NCBI GenBank assembly: GCA_037179385.1
Contig: CM074195.1
Coordinates: 25,013,436-25,077,435 of the forward strand
DNA: 64,000 bases
Source: Holothuria scabra
Taxonomy: Eukaryota; Echinodermata; Holothuroidea; Aspidochirotida; Holothuriidae
Reading direction: 5' to 3'
A model generated the notes under the pieces. That model was not told where the DNA came from, did not search any database, and was given only the letters and a program-made list of their open reading frames with translations. Shown here piece by piece: positions 55,831-64,000 of the stretch. The position numbers were made by a program, and so were the translations under genes. Position 1 is the first letter of the stretch. Each line of letters starts with the position of its first letter.

Positions 55831-57697
55831 TTATTATGCTTCTCTTTTCCTCGGAAAATGAGACGTAGGTTAGATGCACTGAGAATTCCGAATGGAATCT
55901 CTGACGTATACCGAAAGGAAATACTCGTACATCCTTTCGTCCCACAAAAGCGGGACTTTAAACACTTGAAAATAGTCGGTAAGATTTGCAAACTAGAACG
56001 AATGTATATGTGATATCTGCACAACCAGTTGGCCTAAAGCCATTGTCCAATCAGCTATCAGAATCAGGGATTTTTCTTTCACGTCCGGAGAGGCGGATAT
56101 AAGCTGTGAATAAACCGTGCTCTGGCATAGAACCAGAAAAAAATCTCATCCCGGACACAACAGCTCTATCAACGAACTCCACAGACTCTGAAGAAGAGAA
56201 AATAACTTGTGGAATAAATCCCCCGACAAAATGAAATATTTCTTCTAAAAGAAGATAAAAACAATTCTAAAAGTCTTGGACAATCTCGGGCAAATAAAAG
56301 CCCCTACGATCGCTACTAGGGAATGACAGACCATGGCAAAAAAGCCTCAAAAACTTTGTCTCTGTCATCCCAACCTTTGGCAAAATAAAAAGCTCAAAAA
56401 ACATTAATTGATCGTTTAAAGCTACAAAAAGCAGCAGTGACTTCACATACATTTTAAGGGAATATCCGGCTACACGTAGCCTTTCAAAGCCCTAGCTCTT
56501 CGGAACGAAGCAAAAGCACCCCATAAATACGTTTTAACCTTTCCGACAAACCTCTGTCACAAGTTGCATTGGGAAAAAGGTTGAAAAGTTCATAAAAACG
56601 CCACAGAAGCCTGAACGTAGCAATCTACTCATCTGTCAATGAAAGACCTGATATGCGAATTGAGACTGCTACACTTGTCAAAACAAAGACTAAAAAGCAA
56701 GAGCTTTCTCTGTGTTCCTTTTAGGAGCGGCACCTGAACTTTCGAGTAAAGTGGTTAATAATGAATAAAATTCATTTTTCTCTGTAATAAACAAAGCCGG
56801 GATCTCTGAAATTGAGGTAACCTACCCAGATTATAAAATCTACTAAAAGGCAAAAGTTTCGATCAAGCGGCCTCCGTGACACTAAAGTCAATACCGTGTG
56901 CTCACTGAAACTTTTCATTATACCTCGATCAATACTCCGAGTCTGCATACCCACATGCCATATTCAAAGGCTTCATGAAAAGGGATTTGCGTAAATACGC
57001 TAAACTATATGCAGCACCGAAATTGATTTCCTGGAAAAAGGGAACTCCCTTACAGAGAAACTTTTCACCAGAAAATATATCGGTCTGAAGAGATCGCCTC
57101 TGCAGCCACTAACGGCATTGCCTCTTAACAAAGGGCGCACCTCTTCATTTTGAAAAAAAAAAAAATTAAAACACTACCACGACTCGTCTTCAAAACAACC
57201 TTCATCCAAATATGGCACCTAAAAGCGAGCTTAAATAAGCACTGAGTTCTAACCGCATGGTGACCAGCAACTACACCGTCTGTCTCCCGATTATCCAACT
57301 GTCAATGAAATGGCACCAAATCTGAAAGATTTGCTATCTTTATAAAGGGTCTCCCAGACCCGGAGTCGGGAGAAACAGAGGAAAGGTACAACGATATTTT
57401 GTTATATGCGCTCTTAGCTGCATTACTAACTCTCATGACAAATCCCGCCATTGTGAAAAGGCCACTACTGATGACGTTCTGCCGTATAGAGCCAAGAACA
57501 GAAACCGGTCTAGTTGGTTTATAAAAAAACCGCTAAAATGTCAATTTGAGAACGACTCATATTCCTCCAAAAGAGTGGAATTTAAAGCTTTTGCTTAAAT
57601 CATGCATATATTGACATGATGGGTGCTATTCCCGAAAAATAAAGCATTTCACCGACTTGGTAACGTCAGATAGTGAACCGCTTGCCCCCACTTCACT
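55831..57697 (+). mobile_element. 1.86-kb non-autonomous unit U11
   Basis: 1,867-bp unit, near twin of U9 (cgtccgg, caattct, actaaag, atatatcgg). It retains CCAATCAG. Confidence 0.92.
57460..57517 (+). ncRNA. Hammerhead ribozyme, U11
   Basis: Core intact; cleavage predicted after 57,510. Confidence 0.85.
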
Positions 57698-59560
57698 TTA
57701 TTATGCTTCTCTTTTCCTCGGAAAATGAGACGTAGGTTAAATGCACTGAGAATTCCGAATGGAATCTCTGACGTATACCGAAAGGAAATACTCGTACATC
57801 CTTTCGTCCCACAAAAGCGGGACTTTAAACACTTGAAAATAGTCGGTAAGATTTGCAAACTAGAACGAATGTATATGTGATATCTGCACAACCAGTTGGC
57901 CTAAAGCCATTGTCCAGTCAGCTATCAGAATCAGGGATTTTTCTTTCACGTTCGGAGAGGCGGATATAAGCTGTGAATAAACCGTGCTCTGGCATAGAAC
58001 CAGAAAAAATCTCATCCCGGACACAACAGCTCTATCAACGAACTCCACAGACTCTGAAGAAGAGAAAATAACTTGTGGAATAAATCCCCCGACAAAATGA
58101 AATATTTCTTCTAAAAGAAGATAAAAACAGCTCTAAAAGTCTTGGACAATCTCGGGCAAATAAAAGCCCCTACGATCGCTACTAGGGAATGACAGACCAT
58201 GGCAAAAAGCCTCAAAAACTTTGTCTCTGTCATCCCAACCTTTGGCAAAATAAAAAGCTCAAAAAACATTAATTGATCGTTTAAAGCTACAAAAAGCAGC
58301 AGTGACTTCACATACATTTTAAGGGAATATCCGGCTACACGTAGCCTTTCAAAGCCCTAGCTCTTCGGAACGAAGCAAAAGCACCCCATAAATACGTTTT
58401 AACCTTTCCGACAAACCTCTGTCACAAGTTGCATTGGGAAAAAGGTTGAAAAGTTCATAAAAACGCCACAGAAGCCTGAACGTAGCAATCTACTCATCTG
58501 TCAATGAAAGACCTGATATGCGAATTGAGACTGCTACACTTGTCAAAACAAAGACTAAAAAGCAAGAGCTTTCTCTGTGTTCCTTTTAGGAGCGGCACCT
58601 GAACTTTCGAGTAAAGTGGTTAATAATGAATAAAATTCATTTTTCTCTGTAATAAACAAAGCCGGGATCTCTGAAATTGAGGTAACCTACCCAGATTATA
58701 AAATCTACTAAAAGGCAAAAGTTTCGATCAAGCGGCCTCCGTGACACTTAAGTCAATACCGTGTGCTCACTGAAACTTTTCATTATACCTCGATCAATAC
58801 TCCGAGTCTGCATACCCACATGCCATATTCAAAGGCTTCATGAAAAGGGATTTGCGTAAATACGCTAAACTATATGCAGCACCGAAATTGATTTCCTGGA
58901 AAAAGGGAACTCCCTTACAGAGAAACTTTTCACCAGAAAATATACCGGTCTGAAGAGATCGCCTCTGCAGCCACTAACGGCATTGCCTCTTAACAAAGGG
59001 CGCACCTCTTCATTTTGAAAAAAAAAAAATTAAAACACTACCACGACTCGTCTTCAAAACAACCTTCATCCAAATATGGCACCTAAAAGCGAGCTTAAAT
59101 AAGCACTGAGTTCTAACCGCATGGTGACCAGCAACTACACCGTCTGTCTCCCGATTATCCAACTGTCAATGAAATGGCACCAAATCTGAAAGATTTGCTA
59201 TCTTTATAAAGGGTCCCCCAGACCCGGAGTCGGGAGAAACAGAGGAAAGGTACAACGATATTTTGTTATATGCGCTCTTAGCTGCATTACTAACTCTCAT
59301 GACAAATCCCGCCATTGTGAAAAGGCCACTACTGATGACGTTCTGCCGTATAGAGCCAAGAACAGAAACCGGTCTAGTTGGTTTATAAAAAACCGCTAAA
59401 ATGTCAATTTGAGAACGACTCATATTCCTCCAAAAGAGTGGAATTTAAAGCTTTTGCTTAAATCATGCATATATTGACATGATGGGTGCTATTCCCGAAA
59501 AATAAAGCATTTCACCGACTTGGTAACGTCAGATAGTGAACCGCCTACCCCCCACTTCAC
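57698..59560 (+). mobile_element. 1.86-kb non-autonomous unit U12 (terminal)
   Basis: Last non-autonomous unit, of the 'cgttcgg / acttaag' subtype. It ends at acttcac, one base short of the unit boundary used elsewhere, and is joined there to RT coding sequence. Confidence 0.92.
59324..59381 (+). ncRNA. Hammerhead ribozyme, U12
   Basis: Core intact; cleavage predicted after 59,374. Confidence 0.85.
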
Positions 59561-59561
59561 G

Positions 59562-60596
59562 TTACTTGTAACACTTGATGTGGTATCCATGTATACAAAT
59601 ACTCCACAAAAGGAAGCATTAGATGCATCCCAAGAAGCTTTTGAAAAAGCGCCGGAAAATTGGTATGGGGTTAAAACTATACCCCCCACTTCCCTCCGCG
59701 CTCTCATCAAACTCGTCCTTGAAAGAAATTGTTTCGAGTTTAATGGCCAATTTTTCCTACAAAAAATTGGATGCGCTATGGGTAGCCAATCTTCACCTGA
59801 AATCTGCGATATTGTCATGCATAGACTTGAAAATAAATTCATACTAACAGATCCCAACATATTAAAATGGCTTCGGTACAGGGATGACATTCTACTGCTC
59901 TACAAGGGAACGGCACTTGAACTTTCGAGTTTAGTGGCCAAAATGAATGAAATTCATCCATCTCTGAAATTCACGATGGAAGTCTCTGGCGAGGAGATCA
60001 CGTACCTAGATCTAAAAATCTTCAAGGGTACTAAATTCCAATCTAGCGGCATTCTGGACACGAAAGTCTACACAAAGCCCACTGAAACTTTTCAGTACCT
60101 AGATCGTAATTCTGCACACCCTTTAGCCACTTTTAAAGGCTTTATGAAGGGTGAAGTCCTGAGATATGCTAGGCTTTGCAGTAACGAAAATGATTTCATA
60201 GAGAAAAAGAACTCCTTTACAGAGAAACTTCTTACGAGAAATTATTCACCAGAAGAGATCAGCGCAGCCACTAACGGCATTGATTATAAACAAAGAATGA
60301 CTCATCTCTCTGTTGCTAAGAGCAAAACAGCGCCACCACTCGTTTTCAAAACAATCTACACTCCACACATCCAGACAAGGCACCTAAAGCAAGCTTTAAT
60401 AAAGCACTGGAATTTAATTGCAGGTGACCCGCAACTGTCCCGTCTGTTTCCCGACCGTCCTATTATAGCCTATAAAAGGGCACCAAATCTTAAAGATTTA
60501 CTTGTAAAATCAAGGTTAACCCCAGACCAGGAGTCGAACGAAACAGAAGAAAGCTATGACGATATTTTACTTGATGCGCTTATAGCTGCATTATAA
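59562..60596 (+). pseudogene. PLE reverse transcriptase ORF2, 5'-truncated fragment
   Basis: Encodes RT residues 357-700 without interruption, including Asp362, GCAMGS, YRDD and the thumb-region motifs. It lacks the whole N-terminal half (FDKGRG, LPKIHK, GRPIIS). It has private changes at 449-451 (FIL for IIP). The frame happens to be open upstream into U12, but there is no proper start. M551 and the aaacccagcc 3' sequence ally it with copies 1-3 rather than 4-6. Confidence 0.93.
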
Positions 60597-60635
60597 TACT
60601 TATGACAAACCCAGCCTATGCGTACAAAGCTTAAC

Positions 60636-60692
60636 GGCTACTACTGATGACGTTCTGCCAACAGAGCGAAGAACAGAAACCGGTCTAGTTGG
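60636..60692 (+). ncRNA. Hammerhead ribozyme, terminal truncated PLE
   Basis: Autonomous-type motif with intact core; cleavage predicted after 60,685. It is the last ribozyme of the array. Confidence 0.87.
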
Positions 60693-63266
60693 TTTATACA
60701 AAACCACCTAAATGTCAACACGAAAACAACCCACATTCCTCCAAAAGAGTGGAATTATTAAAGCTTTTGATTATATCATATTAACATGATCGGGTATTTT
60801 TTCCCTAAAAAATACGACAGTTTACCGACTCGATAACGTCAGATAGTGTACCGCCTACCCCCCCTTTTCTCTTTTGTTTGAGAACTGTCAGATCTTCCTT
60901 TCTCAAGATATCGTGTAAACAAGCAAAGTGTCACAAATACACACACCCACACACTCAAGCATATACACACGTACGCCGTCATGAATGCATAGGTTTCTCT
61001 TTTCATCGAAACCAAAATGAGTTTTGCAATGGTGAGTTGAATGTAATTGAAATTGCAGTGGGAGGCTTTAGGAGGCTTGAGTGGTTCCCAACATTCAAGT
61101 GTCCTGTACCTGTATGTGGGAAATTATCTACATTATGTGAAATGAAAGGTGTGAGTATGTTTAATTTTGTAACCTGTAAAGTTACAGAGGAGTGGGGTTG
61201 CCTAGTAATAAGAAAATGATTACAACTTTTGCCTGAATTGTTTTTTTTTACATTAATGAATGTTTGCATTAAATTTTCCTCATTACAACTGATTGTGTAC
61301 GTCAACGAATTTTCAAAAATTTCTGTTATAGCCGACAAAATGTTACGCGAGTAACGGAGTAATTGCGGTAAAGCTAGTTCTTGCATTATTAGATGTTTTT
61401 TTTTTTCCATCAGTGGATAACCTGATACCTTAGTTGAATAACATGTATAAGAAGTTATTTTGGCTCCAACGGACTAGGGGACTTTTGAATTTACTGTTAT
61501 TACTTTTTTATGTTTTTTCCGTTACGTGAGAAAACAAAGTTTGCTTGCACATAAAATATAGCCAAAAGGGGAGGAATTAGCTGATTATTTTCAATCATAA
61601 AGTATGACTACTTAGCATGGTTGTACGGGCCGGGGGTTGGGGTGGCCGTCCCCCAAATGTGACAAAGCTGACTAAATCGGGCAGATATTTTGTATCAGTC
61701 GGACGAAAAATCGGACAGTTAAATTCTATACTCCAGACTCTAAGGCAGAGGTGGCGCGCCAGGGTGGCTCTCAAGAGGACAATTTCTCTCTAATTAGAAC
61801 CCAAAATTTTCGGTGCGCTGCCCCCGCTATAGAGTCAATCCAATTTTCTCAATAGTTTCATTCCGCATGATAGCATAAGTCCTGTCAACCTTACCAAGTA
61901 ACTGTAAACAGAGTACACAGGCTATGTAGAGGTAAATTTCATCCCATTTCCCAAAGCCTGAGTTGCTGTTCTCTAGTGGGTGCCATTCGGCAGGGTCAGT
62001 TGGTGAGCGACTCACGGAGGAAAGTTTGGCTATTTCATCAAGAAGTTCAGGTGGTGTCCTCACAATGTCTGTTATCTTCGATACGGTCTACAGCCCCTAC
62101 CGTTTTATTTTTTCTCTTTGTTCTTAATTATGACATATGTGTTTTGTGTAAACGTACCAAAAATTTTCAAGCGCTTTGCGCGCTTTTTCACAATTTGATT
62201 TTCTGGAAAAACAATGAATCAGGGTGGAATTATATTCCTCTTGTAAATACAAAGTTTATGCAATGTACGCCCCGCAATGGAATAGTGTAGTACACAGGTT
62301 TTCTTCTTATCCCACTCACCAGTTTCTTGACTGCATTGGGGCTGTCGAGGCTGCCCCGTCGGCAGTGGCGGTGGAACCGGGGGCTTGGGACAGTCCCCAA
62401 TGAAAAATTGAGGGGGCTAAAGGTATGTTTAGCCCCCCCCCCCATATGTGCCAAGTTCAGACATGAGATCCATATTTCAAGGCTGGGTACGTGCAGCTTA
62501 GAACGCTCGGGAAGTTCCGTTTCCGGCCATCTGGTGGGTTTGTAAAGCGAAAAATTTTCTTGTACGCTCCGCGCCAACTGATGGTGGCGCTCCGCTCAGA
62601 CAGTCTTCCAGGCCCTCAGCCTCCAAAATGTTTTCTGTTTCGCCGCGCCTACCTGTCAGGAAAATTTTGGTGCCACCCCTACTCTGGAGTCGCGGGCAGA
62701 AAATCACCGCCCTCCCGAGAGAAATGGTCCCACATACGGCCATGCTACTTAGGATATGGGTCATAAGAGGTACTGAGTAAATACTGCATAGGTGTTCAGA
62801 TTACAGCATCTAGGGGGGCCAAATCTGACCAAAGATGTTTCGCGTGTAACCAGGTAATTGCCCAGATGTTTGACCAATGTAAATCCCCTGTACGTGGGGT
62901 ATCACCATACTCTTTACAAAATACCTTATACATAACATTGCGAACTTAACAAACTACATTGCTTTCACTGCGAATGCACAAAGCACTGCTTTCTCCACAA
63001 TTGTCTCTGCTGAAGGGATTGGACTTTACCAATGTCTGTTTGAGTGTCTGCATGACCCCTCCTTTCGTCCAAGCTTGTCCTAAGGTCACACTTCTAAAGG
63101 ACTTTCCTAATTTATTTTGCCATGTTGCCCACAGGGGTGGCGTCGACAAACACGACTGTTTAATCCTCGCCTGTACCAGGTTTTTTTTTTTTTTCATTTG
63201 CTTTACCTTTTCTCTTTCTCCATTGTTCTAATTTTTGGCCTTCAATTGGTTCCCTTTCCTCTTTTT

Positions 63267-63295
63267 GATTCCTTGCCGAAGGCAGGCAAGGAATC
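63267..63295. other. Short hairpin, right copy
   Basis: Same 11-bp stem hairpin as at 5,102-5,130, unchanged in the right copy of repeat A. Confidence 0.7.
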
Positions 63296-63324
63296 TATGC
63301 GATGGTGATGTCGTGTGTGTATGT

Positions 63325-64000
63325 GTGTTTGTTTGTGACGCCTTTGGCTTGTTTACACGATATCTCAAGAAGGGTAAGTGTGACTAATCTCACATTTGGT
63401 GTGTGGGTTGGTCTTATTGAGTACATGATCCCTATTGTTTTTGGTGGAGGTCAAAGGTCATTTAGGGTCACGAGAGGTCAAAAGGTCAAAATATTGTAAA
63501 CATGATATCTCAGGTAATGTACATGTGACTATGCTCATGTTTGGTGGGTAGGTTGGTCATATTGAGTAAATGATCCCTATTAATTTTCGTTTGGGTCAGA
63601 GGTCATTTGGAGTGATGAGAGGTCAAATGGTAAATTTCTTAGTGATAGCTTGTTTACACAATATTTCAAGAAGGGTAAGTGTGACTTATCTCATATTTTT
63701 TGTGTTGTTTGGCCATATTGAGTAGATGATCACTGTTGTTTTTAGTGGAGGTGAAAAGTAATTTGGGGTCATGAGAGGTCAAAGGGTCAAAACGTCTTGA
63801 ACACTATATTTCGAGAAGGGTACATGTGACTTTGCTCATATCCAGTGTGTAGGTTGGTCATATTAAATAGATGATCCCCATTTTATTTTCGTGGAGGTCA
63901 AAGTTCATTTGGGGTGATGAGAGGTCAAAAGGTTAAAACGTTTAAAACACGATATCCCAAGAACGGTACGTGTGACAATGCTCATATTTGGTGTGTAGGT
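63325..64000 (-). repeat. ~138-bp-family tandem repeat, reverse orientation, right copy
   Basis: Counterpart of 5,160-5,845. The preceding GT microsatellite is shorter, and a few substitutions are visible (for example gttgtttggcc for gttggttggcc). Confidence 0.8.

Larger units (their letters stand above)
59561..60872 (+). mobile_element. 5'-truncated autonomous PLE closing the array
   Basis: Starts inside the RT gene at ...gttacttgtaac and runs through the RT stop, ribozyme and 3' sequence to TTTTCTCT (60,865-60,872). A few Ts follow, then native repeat A. The left junction is exactly at the 3' end of U12. Near the end it reads gatagtgtaccg for gatagtgaaccg. Confidence 0.93.
60876..64000. 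repeat. Direct repeat A, right copy (runs off the window)
   Basis: Matches 2,707-5,845 in order and orientation, starting exactly at the end of the PLE array (gtttgagaactg). It includes the inverted-repeat block and reversed minisatellite. The last base of the window corresponds to 5,845, eight bases before the position where the left copy meets the PLE. Confidence 0.95.

Noticed and set aside
13788..59560. CRISPR-like array
   Set aside because: Repeats are 1.9-3.4 kb long, carry RT genes and have no short spacer structure; the genome is eukaryotic.
37426..59560. Protein genes in the 1.86-kb units
   Set aside because: The recognisable RT and ORF1 remnants contain stops and frameshifts in all units and lack the catalytic core. 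Short in-frame ORF1 remnants in U7 and U9 depend on a single C and have no ATG.
13960..60600. Many minus-strand and out-of-frame open frames that recur in every unit (e.g. ~130 codons opposite the RT palm region, 80-88 codons opposite the leader block)
   Set aside because: They repeat only because the units repeat, lie antisense or out of frame to the RT or ORF1 coding sequence, and show no domain features of their own.
5854..60875. Subtelomere with telomeric repeats
   Set aside because: No tandem TTAGGG or CCCTAA is present. Single occurrences (e.g. tttaggg in the minisatellite, ccctaa at 5,914) are isolated, so only the stacking pattern is telomere-like.

Overview
The window looks like nuclear DNA of a marine invertebrate. 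Coding sequence is scarce, there is an intron-type splice acceptor, diverged minisatellites are present, and mobile elements fill most of the space. Frequent AGGCCTA-type motifs and the element types make an echinoderm or related deuterostome my best guess; this is a weak inference. No confident host gene is visible.

Layout. 1-5,853 is native flank: unannotated AT-rich DNA, a ~138-bp tandem repeat (about 900-2,760), a 2.5-kb block bracketed by inverted repeats, then the same repeat family in the opposite orientation (5,160-5,853). 5,854-60,872 is one long head-to-tail array of Penelope-like retroelements (PLE), all on the + strand. It opens with a severely 5'-truncated copy 0, split by a ~7.6-kb insertion that has inverted ends and GC-rich subterminal repeats (5,913-13,537; a DNA-transposon-like element). 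Seven ~3.38-kb autonomous-type units follow (13,788-37,378). Next come a 3'-end scrap and twelve ~1.86-kb internally deleted, non-autonomous units (37,426-59,560). The array closes with a 5'-truncated autonomous copy (59,561-60,872). From 60,876 the left flank 2,707-5,845 is repeated almost unchanged to the window end.

How the element works. Each autonomous unit carries, in order, a conserved leader block, a CCAAT/TATA promoter, ORF1 (basic, charged, coiled-coil-like, 188 aa), ORF2 (700-aa PLE reverse transcriptase with no GIY-YIG endonuclease), a hammerhead ribozyme (HHR), and a 3' end marked by a C-tract plus TTTTCTCT. Copy 6 (30,630-34,001) has both ORFs open and an intact YRDD catalytic motif, so it is the candidate master. 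The other six carry frameshifts, a stop, or a catalytic D-to-N change. The 1.86-kb units have lost the catalytic RT core, but keep the promoter (same 51-bp CCAAT-TATA spacing), the leader block and the ribozyme. This is the pattern expected of a parasite mobilised by the autonomous element.

Main points of interest. There are 21 regularly spaced hammerhead motifs in one orientation, 20 with intact cores. Their stem III is a loopless ACCGGU palindrome, implying pairing between two ribozymes. The RT is endonuclease-less. Several array junctions share the same 3' end but have different 5' ends, which suggests end-to-end addition of copies. A ~3.1-kb direct repeat has inner borders that coincide exactly with the two ends of the array.
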